DNA of 64,000 nt, taken from Cheilinus undulatus. Taxonomy: Eukaryota > Chordata > Actinopteri > Labriformes > Labridae. The translations under genes and the position numbers were made by a program. The notes below the pieces were generated by a model. The model had not been told where the DNA came from, searched no databases, and was given only the letters and a program-made list of their open reading frames with translations. This document shows, one piece after another, positions 12,101 through 23,381 of this stretch (position 1 is its first letter; every line of letters starts with the position of its first letter). Location: assembly GCF_018320785.1 (NCBI RefSeq), contig NC_054879.1:43638698-43702697 (forward strand), given 5' to 3'.

Positions 12101-15100
12101 GAGTCAATGTTACAGAGTTGTATTCATGACTCTGCCCCAACTCTTTTAAAACATGCTACCTGTGTCAAATTAGAAATGTTGTTTTTTGTGCTATTTTTAG
12201 CAAAAGAATGGTTGGAGGTTTTTTAAAATCATCACATTATGTTTTTATTGACTTTTACAAAATCTCAGTTTTTACAGCCTTTGAACCACCGAGTGATGCT
12301 CATCTTTACAAATGTTTTCAGTCATATGGTGAGACCTGAGCATGTACAGTGCCCCCTTTCTGATTCCTGATTTTTTTTTTGCATATTTGTCACACTTCAA
12401 ATCTGACGGTAATCAGGCCTGGGTGTGGCCAGTGAAACTGAACTCAGCTTTCCAAGAACTGTGGCTAACCACAGTTAACTCATGATTTAACAAGAGGGGC
12501 CAATTACTTTTTCACATAGGGCCAGATAGGTTTGGACTTTTTCCCCTTAAACTGCATTTTCTATTTACTTGGGTTTTCTTTGTGAGGTATTAAATTTGGT
12601 TTGATGATCTGAAACATTTAAGTGTGATAAATCTGCAAAAAAATCAGGAATCAGAAAGGGGACAAATACTTTTGCCCTGCCCTGTATGTACGTATGTTGT
12701 AATATGAGAGTCTTTTTGAGACACTAATAATAATAATGCTGTACGCTCTTTCTGGTCTGTAGTATAATAGCAGGATAAGCTATTAGGAGAGTCTATAGTT
12801 GTGATACTCAACACATGGCTCTAGACCCACATTTGACTCTTTTGTGATGATTTGTGGCTCTTTTATGTCTTCATTTGAAATATCCCCCGGAAAACCTTTA
12901 TGGAGAGAAACTATGACCTCAGAAATGATCCATTGCAGGTCACATTAATCAGTTTTAATCACCATATTAATACAATTGGCTTTAATTTTTATTATTTGTC
13001 TGTACATTTCCACTGCACATATTTGCATTTTTTCTTGCCTTTTTTAAAATTTTGCTACTTTTTATCATTTTTTACTGCTTTAAGCCCACATTTGCCATAT
13101 CTTTTTGCCCTTTTTTTTACTACTTCTATTCCATTTTTGCCACCAGTGTTTTGCCTCTTTTATCTTGCTTTTTACTATTTGAAATTTTTTCCTTTTATGC
13201 CATTTTTCGCCCATTTAAGCTGCGTTTTGCCATTAAATGCTACGGTTTAAGTATTCTTGCCACTATTTGGTGCTTTTTAACCATTTTTCCCATATTCTTG
13301 TTAATTCACATCACTTTTACATTCATTTTTTGCCATGTTTTTGCTGCTTTCTGACAGTATTTCCCACTTTTTGCCCATTTAAGTCACTTTTACACTCATT
13401 TTTTTACCCTGTTTTTGTTGGGTTTTTTTGGGCCATTTTTCAACCTGTCACTCATTTTTTTGGTAACTTCTCACCCATTTTTGCCACTTACTGCCCTATT
13501 CTGTCACTTTTTCTCCCATTTCTTCCACTTTTCACCCACTTTTTTTCGCCATTTATGCATACTTTGTCCCTTTTCACCCCTTCATTGCCACTGTTTGACC
13601 ATTATTTGCCAACTTGTACTTATTTTTATAGCCACTTCAAAAAGTTTTTGCCACTTTCCACCACTTACATTGGGGCTCTTCCTAAGACATTTTCAACAAT
13701 TTGGCTCATTGGTGGAGAAGGGTTGAGTAACGCTGGCCTATAGTGTAACTGTAGCTGATGCTTTAGCCTGTGTTGGTGAATCACAGTAATAATGGGGAAG
13801 ACTTTGGCTCACTGCCACATGCTCACATAGGGGGTTTATTACTCAGACAAACAGGCCTCTGTGTCATGCTAAAGACCAGGGTACTAAAGCTCCTACCTCT
13901 TGTTTAAACTAATCATAAAAGGAAATGTAAAGGTCACAGCAGATGTGCAGCAGCATGAGGCGAGTAAAAGTTGTTGAAAAAAAAGGGGCTGACCTGCTTT
14001 CCCGGAAGGCCCTCAGGACCGACGTCTCCATGTGGTCCCGGTAATCCCTGAGAGGAAATAAACACACAGGTATTCATTAAGAAGTTCCCAGAAACACATT
14101 TTGTGTCTGTGCAAGTTTGTATTTTCTGTGCCAGTCTTTAAGGTTAGGAGGAAATGTTCGATATGATGTGGTGACTTGTGCAAATATCATTTTCCTTATA
14201 AAGGAGCTCTTCATTTGTCTTTAAGGAAGACAGCAAATGAATGGATTTTTCTAATCAAAACAATAATAATGGAGTCTAGTGCATCATCCTAGGTGATCAA
14301 ACCATAAATCTGCTTGAGTATCCCTTTATTTTATGGCATAAACTTCCTTCTTTTGTCTGCTTGTTAAAGCAAACTGCCAAAGAGAGTTTTCTAAAGAATT
14401 AACACCATTTCCATTTGGTGTGTGTGTGTGTGTGGGGGGGGGCTGGAGCCTATCCCAGCTGTCATTGGGCGAGAGGCGGGGTACACTCTGGACTGGTCGC
14501 CAGTCAATCGCAGGGCTGACATATAGAGACAGACAACACATAGAGACAGACAACCAGGCATGCTCACATTCACGCCTATGGCCAGTTTAGAGTGATCAAT
14601 TAACCTAATGAGCATGTTTTTGGTGGTGGGGGGAAGCCGGCATACCTAGAAAGAACCAAGAATTAACACATCAAATAAATTTTAAAACTACAATAAATCT
14701 GACCTGCAGACCTCTGAGCCCTCTTGCACCAACTGGACCCTCAGGACCCTAAAAATCAAACAGTGATGAGATATGAGCATTAGATCACATAGAGCATGGA
14801 GAAACTTCAAATTATTAGACTGAAAACAGTTTGATCAGTGTTGATTGTGTCGTTGTACCCTGTCTCCTTTGATTCCTGGAGTGCCGCACTCGCCCCTCTC
14901 ACCCTGTGCAGAAATCACAGCCACTTTAATCGCCTCATACAGAATATAAATGTTATCATCGTTGCCAATCTGGATGACCTACCCGCTCTCCTTTGTATCC
15001 CGGTTTTCCCTGCAGAAAATAAAATGAGAAAGCTCTAATGTGTGAGCACACGACAGTAAGAATAAATTGATTTTCTTTACTCAGGCATTTACCTCAGCGC

Positions 15101-18100
15101 CCTCTCTCCCAGGTAGGCCACTTAATCCTGCTTCACCCTGATAGAAAAACACAGCATTAATTAAAAAGTGCTACTTTAAGGTACGGTCTGGGCTGCAGGA
15201 GTAGAGAGGTATAGAAGACAGGAAATTAAAGAAACTTCAAGCATTTCAAAATAAAAGCTTGTCAGCCCTAAACGTAAGATGAAGTTGAGCTAAAGATTAG
15301 ATAATTGCATGACTGTTTACAACTATAATTTATGTGGAAATCTTAATGGAACCAAACTAGTTAAAATCTTTATGTCAATATCATTTTAAAGGGGACATAT
15401 CATGCAAAAATAACCTTTTCAGGTTTTTGTAACAAAATATGTGCCCGTGCCCTATCCAGAAAATCCCCCCCCCCCTCCAATTTCAGAAAATGTGTGCTGA
15501 AACAAGCTGTTCCCTGATTTTCCCCTTATGATGGCATGTGGGGAGTCAGCCCTGCCCCCAGGATCAATTGGCCCTCCCTGCTTGAAAAATAAGTTCCGGC
15601 CTCCTCTCCTGATCCTCCTTTCAGCTGCAAGCTGAGAGGAGGATCAGGAGAGCCACATCCATTTATCATTGCCAAAAAAATTTGTGTGATGGCAAACTTT
15701 AAAACAGTCTTAATTCAGTTACAATGAATGCTGTTTTATAAGATTTAACTTGATTAAATAAAATGTGTGGTGTTGGTTTAAAGCTGGCCAGAAATAAAAA
15801 GTCCTTGTCATTTAAATAGTATGCCATCAGTTTTCTAAACAGTTTACTCAGTGTCTTTCAGAGGGTTAAAAACACAATGACCTTCATGTACAGAGAAAAA
15901 TGATCTGATGATGATGATGTAAACCAAAACTACTAATGTATTGTCCTCTAAAGCAGTGGTCGTCAGCTGGTTGAGTCATGGGACCCCCCATCAACTCCTC
16001 AAGGAGAATTGTGACCCAAATTTTGGAGATTTTTTTGGTCAATCAGATGTCCTTACATGTTACATAATAAAACCCTTTAAGACAAGTTTGTACTGGTGTC
16101 AGGGGTTCCCAAAACATGCCTGTGAAGTTTGTTGCTGAAAAAAGCTCCAGTACTGGACTTTTACATGTCTAAAAACTTCTGTTTCAGCCCTGTTTAGAAT
16201 GAGCTGTTTCAGTGTCTGTGGCTTTAAATGTTACTGAGCTGTCTGACTCCGCCCCTCTCAGGAAATGGATGTGGCCTTATGGATGTGGTTCTTCAGGAGA
16301 GGAGGACGAAACTTTCTTCCAAGCAGCGAGAGCAAACCTGACCAAATTAGCAGGGGGAAAAACTGTCAAATAATTGTTTGAATATTTTTATTTTCTTTCG
16401 AATGCATGTCATTTTCAGGACCTTTAACAATGAGATCAGTCCCTATATCAGAACTAGCCACAAGGGGGCGATTGAAATATTTTACTCTTACATTTCTGTG
16501 GCTATCATGTTGTCTATCACTGGGTTTGATGCCAATATGCTGTGTAGTGGTAAGTGGATAAAACCCAAGCAGGAAAATTTCACTCCCAAAATACCTGTTT
16601 CCATAGAAAACTGCAGTTTTTATCAAGAAAGAACGGGCTGATAAATACATGTTACATGTTGTTTTAACAGCTGCATTTGATAATATTCTAGGGGTCAGAT
16701 GGGATGATGTAGGGGGCCTGATGTTGATTATTCCTGATATATAGAATAATAATGGGCTTAAGACTGAACCTTGTGGAACTCCTCATGCGATGGGAAAGGA
16801 ACTTATTAATTTATGTATTCATATCTTTATACATCTATATAGCAACTATATAATAGCAGTGACTGCTTTGAAACCTGAAAGAATTCTTCCCCTTATTTCT
16901 TTAACAGCACTATAAAGTGAATTTCTTAATAACATCCTTATATCAAATTTGATTAGCAATTAGAACTTGATTGACCTTGACTATGAGGATAATACAATTA
17001 GGATGTTTTTTTCCTCTTTAACAATCAATAAATATATTTTTAAGTCAAAAATATACTAAGAATAAATGAGAATATTGAATACTGTCATACAAAGAACATA
17101 TTAGTTCTAATTTCTCAATGATTTTTTTCAGTTTTACCAAACACTGTTACATTAAGGTGTTGAGCACTCATTATGTAATATTGGGGTGACTCTTGAAAGA
17201 ACCTGCCAGCTAAAAAATCAATAGTCCATAAGTCCATCAGAGAGGGTGTACCTTTTGCCCTTTAAGCCCCGGGACTCCATCATCTCCAGGCCGACCTTTC
17301 TTCCCCTGGAGAATGAAACAAAGTCAGTGTTAAAGTTGATCTTATGCCATTAAAATGCTACTACTTCTTTGTTTGCATAAAAACAGGGCAGGATTTGTTT
17401 AAGAAATCCAGAGCATGAAGATATTAATGTTGCTTATCTGTGTTAAATATACCATTACTGATGCAAAGGCTGTCTGACGGTTGAAGCTGACAGTTGAAGT
17501 GAAAGGTTAACATGAGTCGTCTTGTCCAGAGGGCCGCGGGGGTTATTGTGTTGCACCTGGACAGCATGTGTCTGCTGCTGTCCACCAGAAATCGCTAGTT
17601 TGTGACCATTAAACTAATGAGAGCAATTATGAGAGCCTGTTCGTCTGAGTGTAAGAATTTAAAGAATCTCTCAGAGAAGAAAGCACCTGGTTAATGGCCT
17701 TGCAGCTGTCTGTCAGCGACGCGATTTATCCAGAGGCTTGTTTGAAAAGTTTAACATCATCTCAGTTGTTTTTTCAGACAAGGAGAGGGGCTTCAGTGGA
17801 AGTCTGCAAATGAGTGGGCTTATCTTCTAGTGCAAAAATACTGCCCGTTTTCATCTTTGCATAGCTGACACTTGCAGAAGGGTTGCAGGTGAGATTTATG
17901 GTGGTCAAAGGTCCAGTTTTACAGGGAGCCTCTGGTTTCCATGGGGGCATCGTATGTTACATGAAAAATGCAAAATACTTAGCCGAGACAGGGCACACAG
18001 AGTTGCAACAAACATATTTCTCTGGGAATAGTTGTCTACAGTGTCTACACTCTTTTCCTGTTGCCATAGATTTGCCTACAGAATGTGGGCCAGGACCACC

Positions 18101-19983
18101 TATCCACTTACTCTGCTTGTGCAAATGCCTGCAGGCTAAATTGAAAAAGAAAAACAGCAAATAATTGTCCTGAATTGTCAAAAACTGCACAATTATCATT
18201 CCTAAAATATCAGGCTCATGTTTAGATTTCAGGCATCCGTCCCTCTGACAGACTGACTTTGACACTTCAAAGAAAAATGGTTGTGGGATATTTGGAGAAG
18301 TTTGAAACTAAGTACTGACCGCAGGCCCACTTGGCCCCCTCTCTCCTTTCTCACAGGCGCATCGCTGAGCCAGAGGGCACTGAAAAAGAGACAAGCTTAG
18401 CGTAACTGTCAGAAATGTAATTCTATATAGTAAAAGTTGGCTCCTTCACCTCATTACACATAACTTAATGTCAAAGATGCTCTCGAAGAAATGTTCGTAA
18501 TAGTACTCACTCCTTCATCAGCCAGGCCAATCTGCAAAGAGAACAAAAGCTCATTAGTATTACAGAGTATTTTAATTGTAGTGTTGCAGCGTGCTTTTTT
18601 TATGTCAGCAGTATATTTGGGAAACTAAAGATGTAAATGAAAAATAATTCAAATCAACATCTTCCTTCTGCTTTTTAAGAAAGCAAGTTAAATATCTCAA
18701 TGAAAGTCCTTATAACTGTAAAGAGGCTGATATCCCAGCTGTTGCACCTTAAAGGAATATAGTGTAATACTGCAAGACAAAGTAAATCCTGGGGGATTTA
18801 TGCGCATGCAGATGTCAAACAGTATCTTTCTAAAGCTGTGCAAAAAGCTTTAAATCCAGAGCTGTCACTCACATTCTTTCATTTGTTTCTCCAAAGCATT
18901 GTCATCATTCCATCTCTTAAGGAGAACCTGAACAAGCCTGCCCATGTGTCATCCCTGAAAAGATTCAAAGTAAATATATTCTTCTGAGTGTCGTCTGCTG
19001 ATAGACGAGGTATTATACTCACAATCTTAGTGACGATTTTCCCAACAATGTCTTCATCTTGTAAATTATGGAGGAACTGGGAGGCTGGGGAGCTGGCTAG
19101 AAGCCGGAGTTGGGCAACGTTTGCTGGCTCGTTGGCTGCACGGGTGATGCCCAAAGTGAAGAATTTGATGCCCTGGTTTTTTGCGTCAGCAACAGCAGAG
19201 AAAATATCAGGATTCCTCGGGTGGGAAATGCCGTCTGTGAGCAGGACAGCGACTTTGATGCTGCTGTGACTGGATTCTTCCAGGTAGATCTTGGTCATGT
19301 TGGTGATGGCGTAGGTGGTGTAAGTGCCGTGGCCGATGTAGATGATGGGAGCGATGCGAGTTTTGAAGTTTTCGGCGCCCCTCCAGTCCCTGAAGGTTTG
19401 CTCTGTGATGACATGGCTGCTGTACTGCAGGAGAGCAACCCTCAGGCTCATGCTGCGGCCGGTCTGCAGCCGTACCCCTTGGAGCCTGTCCACTACGTTC
19501 ATCGCAAACTGTTTCTCCTGTTCATGATTGTCTTTGGCGCTCTCAGAGCTATCCAACAGGAATGAGAGCTCCAAACTGCAGTCCTCATCTAGAATGGCTG
19601 TATGCACATAGAAGAAGATGAAAATTCTCAATATCACATGCTTTATAAGTTTCATAATTTTGACTGATAATAATTCTCTTCCTTCAAATCTAAATCAACG
19701 CAAAAGAATTAAGTATGGATCAGTTCAATCTAGATAAGACCATGCACATGCAGAAATATTGATGCTACAGGCAAAAAGAATGAAAGAATGCACACATATT
19801 TAGAATGAATAAAATCTTTGCAATTGCAAATTCATTCATTTTCCTACCTTGTCCATCATGGATATTTGCAGCCAGAGGTTTGTTCTTGGATTTCTTGTTA
19901 GATTTCCTTTCCTCATAAAAGTCCTGGGCCCACACACTGCACAGTGCTGCAAGCAACAGCACTGATGCAAAGGAGGGGAACAT
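1..19983 (-). CDS. col28a1: Collagen type XXVIII alpha chain, 5' part of gene (31 exons; 3' end outside window)
   Basis: Secreted extracellular-matrix collagen of the vWA-collagen family. The order read on the minus strand is signal peptide, vWA domain, about 540 residues of Gly-X-Y with regular breaks, a short Cys-containing linker ([16 protein letters not shown]) and the start of a second vWA domain. This is the architecture of COL28A1, whose helix is about 528 residues in human as I recall it. The linker and the motif [15 protein letters not shown] are close to my memory of the human protein. Exons, in transcript order, are given in the three block entries; every junction is GT-AG and the phases join without a frame break. 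The usual C-terminal vWA remainder and Kunitz domain would lie left of base 1. Fish carry several col28 paralogues, so the exact a/b or a1/a2 suffix cannot be decided from this sequence. Confidence 0.93.
112..928. other. col28a1 intron before vWA2; nothing recognised
   Basis: Intron of about 820 bp, AT-rich, with no exon-like open frame in phase with its neighbours and no recognisable transposon ends. Confidence 0.6.
929..18379 (-). CDS. col28a1: col28a1 triple-helical region
   Basis: Exons after 18320-18379: 17252-17305, 15093-15137, 14983-15009, 14859-14903, 14704-14748, 13994-14047, 9862-9930, 9676-9744, 9479-9547, 6964-7032, 6527-6595, 6351-6419, 3643-3711, 3453-3524, 3272-3340, 3117-3188, 2841-2909, 2589-2657, 2428-2496, 1996-2064, 1842-1910, 1646-1714, 1423-1491, 1264-1344, 1050-1085, 929-965. 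All but the last begin with a Gly codon and are multiples of 3. Early exons are 27, 45 or 54 bp, as in fibrillar collagens; then fifteen are exactly 69 bp and two are 72 bp. Each 69-bp exon codes 23 residues with one break of the repeat (for example GEGLPGPK). An in-helix Cys ([10 protein letters not shown]) at 14859-14903 matches the human protein. The last exon ([13 protein letters not shown]) is the non-collagenous linker. Confidence 0.93.
4640..5112 (+). mobile_element. LINE 3' fragment (probably L2-like) with pentanucleotide tail
   Basis: A short frame near 4650-4740 reads [18 protein letters not shown] and then LPAAVRIYN, typical of the end of a fish non-LTR retrotransposon reading frame. 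It is followed by an AT-rich 3' region, the phrase AATTTCCCATTGCGAGACTAAT and a tail of TCTTA repeats at about 5090-5111. It is 5'-truncated and sits inside another repeat. The L2 assignment is from memory of such tails. Confidence 0.6.
4796..4850. repeat. TA/TG-rich microsatellite-like tract
   Basis: Run of TATATA, TGTGTATA and ATATATGT-type words within the LINE 3' region. Confidence 0.6.
7916..8955 (+). mobile_element. Tc1-like transposon, decayed, in col28a1 intron
   Basis: Terminal inverted repeats: CACTATATTGCCAATAATAT at the left and a decayed counterpart (AAATATTTTTGTCCATATGGTG) at the right, near TA dinucleotides. A transposase frame opens at 8050 with [17 protein letters not shown], then a helix-turn-helix region ([20 protein letters not shown]) up to 8397, where there is a stop. 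Later fragments (aspartate-bearing and C-terminal parts near 8640-8830) are broken by stops and frameshifts, and part of the centre appears deleted. It is non-functional. It lies between collagen exons 9479-9547 and 6964-7032. Confidence 0.85.
10883..11830. repeat. Tandem repeat, about 150-205 bp unit, three copies
   Basis: Three copies share AAGCTTTCAGTGT..CTTTGCTCTTATTT, then GTCC(A/C)GTTCTGAT, ACTACCGCT, ACATCTGAGCTAAC and AAGCAG..AGAAGAGCAAAAA. They begin near 10883, 11086 and 11551. The middle copy is interrupted by a LINE tail at 11140-11446. The third copy is degenerate at its end. Confidence 0.65.
11140..11446 (+). mobile_element. LINE 3' tail (RTE/Rex3-like) with ATGG repeats and 7-bp target duplication
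   Basis: The frame 11156-11374 ends with [21 protein letters not shown] and [20 protein letters not shown], a very common fish LINE C-terminus. It is followed by GATAAGCGGGAGAAG and ATGGATGGATGGATG. The sequence TGTCCCG occurs at 11133-11139 and again at 11447-11453, consistent with a target-site duplication. The element is strongly 5'-truncated. The clade is assigned from the GATG-type tail and is uncertain. Confidence 0.7.
12347..12684. mobile_element. Tc1/mariner-type MITE with long inverted repeats and TA target site
   Basis: The left end CAGTGCCCCCTTTCTGATTC and the right end (reverse complement starting CAGGGCAGGGCAAAAGTATT) carry a long inverted repeat around CCCTTTCTGATTCCTGATTT. TA dinucleotides flank both ends (12345-12346, 12685-12686). 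No transposase frame is present. Confidence 0.8.
12795..13745. mobile_element. hAT-like non-autonomous element with low-complexity interior
   Basis: Imperfect inverted ends: GATACTCAACACATGGCTC at the left and GGTTGAGTAACGC at the right, with a GAGCC/GGCTC match just inside. The interior (about 13000-13690) is a degenerate repeat of TTTTGCCA / TTTTACCCATTT words. The long open frames here (for example 13237-13743) are a product of this low complexity and are not genes. Confidence 0.55.
14419..14640 (+). repeat. Common teleost interspersed repeat with adjoining TG/G tract
   Basis: A TG run and G run at 14419-14442 is followed by GCTGGAGCCTATCCCAGCTG, GCGAGAGGCGGGGTACA and ATGAGCATGTTTTTGGTGG. 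The same phrases recur at 51146-51330. It is a widespread fish repeat; I do not assign a family. Confidence 0.65.
15390..15668. mobile_element. TTAA-flanked MITE, truncated copy A
   Basis: Starts with AGGGGACATA directly after TTAA (15386-15389). It shares AAAATATGTGCCC and the CTCTCCTGATCCTCC / GGAGGATCAGGAGAG palindromic core with the other copies. The right end is missing. Confidence 0.7.
15953..16345. mobile_element. hAT-type end fragment followed by truncated TTAA-MITE copy B
   Basis: 15953-16045 (AAGCAGTGGTCGTCAGCTGG, then GACCCAAATTTTGG) resembles the end of a hAT-type element. From about 16050 the sequence turns into the TTAA-MITE family in the same orientation as the 40331 copy: CTTTAAGACAAGTTTGTA, GGCTTTAAATGTTACTGAGC, GACTCCGCCCCTCTCAG. 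It is truncated at about 16345. Confidence 0.55.
17306..18319. other. col28a1 intron; nothing recognised
   Basis: Intron of about 1 kb between the 60-bp and first 54-bp collagen exons. The open frames at 17883-18164 and its antisense have no recognisable similarity and no phase link to the collagen. Confidence 0.5.
18320..19983 (-). CDS. col28a1: col28a1 N-terminal block: signal peptide, vWA1 domain and linker
   Basis: Coding exons at 19848-19983 (start codon 19981-19983), 19023-19597, 18511-18531 and 18320-18379. Residues 1-19 form a hydrophobic signal peptide ([19 protein letters not shown]), followed by a Lys/Ser/Asn-rich basic stretch. The 575-bp second exon encodes one whole vWA domain. 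The metal-ion-dependent adhesion site is intact: DSSES near the start, the Thr in HGTYTTYA, and the Asp in LLTDG. A 21-bp exon (IGLADEG) and a 60-bp exon with two Cys lead into the first Gly-X-Y triplets ([14 protein letters not shown]). The vWA domain is expected to bind other matrix proteins. The start is chosen because it opens the signal peptide and lies 11 bases after an acceptor (TAG ending at 19995). Confidence 0.93.
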
Positions 19984-19993
19984 CTTTGCCCCA

Positions 19994-20391
19994 GCTATGG
20001 AGAAAAAAGAGCAATATAACTAAGCAATATGGTAACCCATAATTATCATTTCTATAGCAAATCACATTGGAGCATTTCTGCATCTTCACTTTTAATCCAC
20101 TAAATCAAAAAGCATCTTAAATAGAAGGTTGACACTGTTTCTTTAGGTTGACTATATCCTTGTTATCCACTCACAGTCCAACCTCCTTTGGGAAAGCTGC
20201 AAGATCTACTTCTTTCAACGTGCAGCTTTAAACCTGAACCTGAAGATGACAGAAGTCACAGCAGAGGTTCAGACTTCCCAACGAGCTCCCGTTAGCTCAC
20301 TGATCGTGAAGCAGCAGTAGCAGCAGCAGCAGCAGTGTCAGTCATCCTCAAGAGCAAAGAGTAAGAGACCCTGAGACACTCCTCTTTTATA
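19994..20391 (-). promoter_or_regulatory. col28a1: col28a1 promoter, noncoding leader exon and leader intron
   Basis: On the minus strand a TATA box TATAAAAG lies at 20384-20391. A start site about 30 bases downstream would fall near 20355. The presumed leader exon runs from there to 20175, where TGGACT|GTGAGT gives a good donor. The intron ends at an acceptor (CCATAG) just before 19994, and the coding exon then carries 11 untranslated bases before the ATG. The leader includes a short CTG/CAG run at about 20313-20337. The TATA box and donor are seen; the start site is inferred. Confidence 0.6.
20313..20337. repeat. CAG/CTG microsatellite in col28a1 leader
   Basis: CAGCAGTAGCAGCAGCAGCAGCAG-type run, interrupted once. 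On the transcribed (minus) strand it is CTG repeats in the presumed 5' leader. Confidence 0.8.
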
Positions 20392-20399
20392 AGGAGGCA

Positions 20400-22050
20400 C
20401 CCACAGACCAAATCCTATGGAGCCTTGCCAAGACTCCCGCTTTGCCCTAAGGGCAGGGGAAGGCTGCTGGGATTGGTTTGCAACTGTGAAGCAACCCTTT
20501 TGTTCAAAAGTGCATTTAATCTCTTCAAGTACCATAAAATGAGTGTGTTCATAGAGGGTAACTCGTGTATATGCTGACAGAATTGTAAGATATATGCTGT
20601 AATTGCAGCTCACCTTATTTTCATGCAAAGTTAAAGACTCTTCTAAGCTTTATAACCTTTGCAAACCCCTGCAGTACAGATACAAAGTGAGATTTTTGAT
20701 CATTTCTTACCTATGTGTTGGGGAAAAAATTTGGTCCCATCTGTTAAGTCAATAAAGCTTTGCCGTATAAACATGTTTCAACACAACAAATAAGCATTAT
20801 AATAGAATAGCATTACTAACACAGGATCGCAGCAATAAAATGCAGCTAAAAGCTTTTTTAAGAGTCGATGTAAAATGGCACTGATGCCAGCATAAATTCC
20901 ATAGGTATGAGGGGTTTAAAATTTAGAGGCCCTAATGGCAAAGGCCTGCTAACCTTTGGTCTCCAGCTTGGACATTGGAATGACCATAACAGCCCTGCCT
21001 GAGGAAAAGGGAATACAAGTTGTAAAAATCTCTACATTAATCATTAAATTATAAAGTACTGGTGACTACTGAAAAAGTGCTAAATGAGATGCTTTTTACC
21101 TTAGGGAGCAGCAACTTATGACAGCATTCTGACAGAAATCTAAACAAGACCAACCTATGAAAAGCAATAATCTTAATGCAAAGAATTAAAGCTGTAATAT
21201 TTTAGACAAATACCATCTGAGGGGAAAAGTCCAATGCACGCAGATTTAAACTATCTCTAAACCAAACATTTTGAAAAATGTCACCTCATTTGAAAAAAGT
21301 GGAAGAAATAAGAAAGGTTTTTACTATGCCATGTTTTAGATACCTGCAAGGTCAGGTAAGCTCATACGGCCTCAGAGTAACCTCATATGCTTTAGTGCTC
21401 TAGATTTTGACTACCTTTAGGCAGCTATTGTGATTTGTTTCCATTAATTATCCCTATATGTAAAGGGGGTTGCAGCCACAGGTGAATGACATGCAATATA
21501 TCTTTTAGAAAATGTATAACTGGAAGCGGTAGGTGGTATCACCTTCCAGCCTCAAGAAGATGACCATCTGATCGTTGAGCAGCAGACATGACCTTTAAGC
21601 CTTCTCCTCCTGGTGTGGTGTGGTCCTGGCTGAGGATTCATGGCGCTTTCTGTCTGCTGTGTTCAAGGTGAGGAGGCTTTGTGTTGCAAAGCTCCAGGCA
21701 AGCAGTAATTAGAGGAGACTTTCTGACACAATGGAATGTTGCACTGGATGAATGATTGCTAAATGGCAAAATCCACTCTGTCACTCTGCCCCATGATGAC
21801 TGACAAGCTTTCATACTGGGCCTGCATTACTTAGTTGTTAAAATGAGAGACAGGTTGTGTTTCCTGGAAGTTCCTCAATGAGTGTTTTTGTTATGTTCTC
21901 TTTTATGCTTAGGACTACTGGAGAACACAAATGCTTAGACCGACTTGCAAAGAGAACATTTTTAAACCTAGGAAGAACAAAATGAATGACAATGAATTTA
22001 AACTAACTGAACAATCTGTTTTAGACTTTTATTAATTTTATAAATCAACT
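20400..22050. other. Intergenic region upstream of col28a1; nothing recognised
   Basis: AT-rich sequence between the col28a1 promoter and a Tc1 relic. No conserved open frame, RNA gene or clear transposon end seen. Confidence 0.5.
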
Positions 22051-22059
22051 ATGGTAAAT

Positions 22060-23355
22060 AAAAGTGGGCTTTTAAGACAAAATAAACCTCTTTAATATCA
22101 AAATGAAAACAGATTTCTTCAAAGTAATGTCAATTAATTAAAAAGACATAATGTAAAATAAGTGACAACATAAACAGTCACCCCCTTCAAGTCAGTATTA
22201 AAGAGCTTTAGCTGCAGTCACAGCCCTGAGTCTGTCTCAGGTCTCACTCAGGCTCAAACATCTGAACACTGCAATTTAACTTCATTCTTCTTTGCAGAAC
22301 TGCTCGAGCTCTGTCAGACTTTTTTGAGTCCAACCATAAAGTCACTATTGGATTGAGACCTGTGCTTTGACTTGACCACTCTAGAGCATTCTATGTAGCT
22401 TTTGCTGTATGCTTCAGACTGTCTTGTTGGAAAATAAATCCTTCCCAAGCCATAGTACTCCTGCAGACTGAATAAGATTGTCCTCCTGGCTATTCCTATA
22501 TTTTGCCGCATTCATTTTACTCTCTGCCTTTATAAGCCTTCCAGGGCCAACGGCTGAGAAGCATCCACACAGCATGATGCTGCCACCACCGTGTTTCACA
22601 GTGGAGATGGTGTGTTTGTGGTGATGTGCAGCCAAACACAGCATCTTGTCTGATGACCAAAAAGCACCATTTTGGTCCTATCAGACCAAAGAACTTTGGA
22701 GTCTCCTTCATTCCTTTTGGTGAACTCTAGTTGAGATTTAATGAGTTTTCTTCAACAGCAGCTTTCTCTTTGCCACTCTCCCATAAAGCTTTGACTGATG
22801 CAGAACAGGGGCAACAGTGATTGCCTGCAGAGTCTCTCCAATCTCAGCTGCTGAAGCTTTGAACTCTTCAGAGTAGTCATACGTGTCTTGGTTGCCTCTC
22901 TCACTAGTCTTCTTCTTGCAGCTTGTGAGGACAGCCTGATCTAGGCAGATTTACCATATTCCTTCCATTTCTTCATGATGGATTTAAGTGAACTCCGGAG
23001 GATGTTCAGTACCTTGAACACTTTTTTCGTATCCATCCTGTAATGGTAGCCAGGAATATTGATTAACCAGTGACTAGACCTTGCAGACACTGTCTTTATA
23101 CTACAATCACTTGAGACACATTCACTGCACTCAAATATTCCCAGTTTCACTAACTATGAGACTTCTAGCACCAAGTGGCTGGACCTGTGTTAATAAGGGG
23201 GGTGAATATTCATGAAATCACTTATTTGACCTAACATGGTTTGTTTAATTGACATTACTTTGCAAGATTCTGTCTTAACTTCCACATTAAAGAGTTTTTA
23301 TGCAATAAAAATCATTAAAGGGTAGAACATCCAAGGGGATAAATACTTTTGTACA
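22060..23355 (-). mobile_element. Tc1-like transposon relic, minus strand
   Basis: Long inverted ends share AAAGTAATGTCAATTAA and the AATAAGTGA..CCCCCTT region, at about 22120-22200 and 23190-23270. On the minus strand, transposase fragments include VKHGGGSIMLCGCFSAVGPG and KMNAAKYRNSQEDNLIQSAG (within 22414-22644), characteristic of the Tc1 catalytic region. Stops and frameshifts break the frame, so it is inactive. It lies in the col28a1-atp5f1b intergenic space. Confidence 0.8.
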
Positions 23356-23381
23356 TAACATTTTAAAATGATCTTTCTTAA

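Noticed and set aside
13052..13743. Overlapping long open frames rich in Phe, Leu and Pro
   Set aside because: They are produced by the TTTTGCCA-type low-complexity interior of a transposon; several frames are open at once and none has a start context, domain or splice link.
16366..16650. Open frames on both strands across 16366-16650
   Set aside because: Mutual antisense frames of similar length with no recognisable domain, inside a collagen intron next to MITE debris.
18879..18960. Extension of the vWA1 exon to 18879 as one open frame
   Set aside because: The open frame continues past a GTGAGT donor at 19022. Collagen-type exons at 18511-18531 and 18320-18379 join in phase from that donor and match the family, so the extension is intron.
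19110..19565. 151-codon plus-strand open frame
   Set aside because: It is the antisense shadow of the col28a1 vWA1 exon, which has clear domain motifs on the minus strand.
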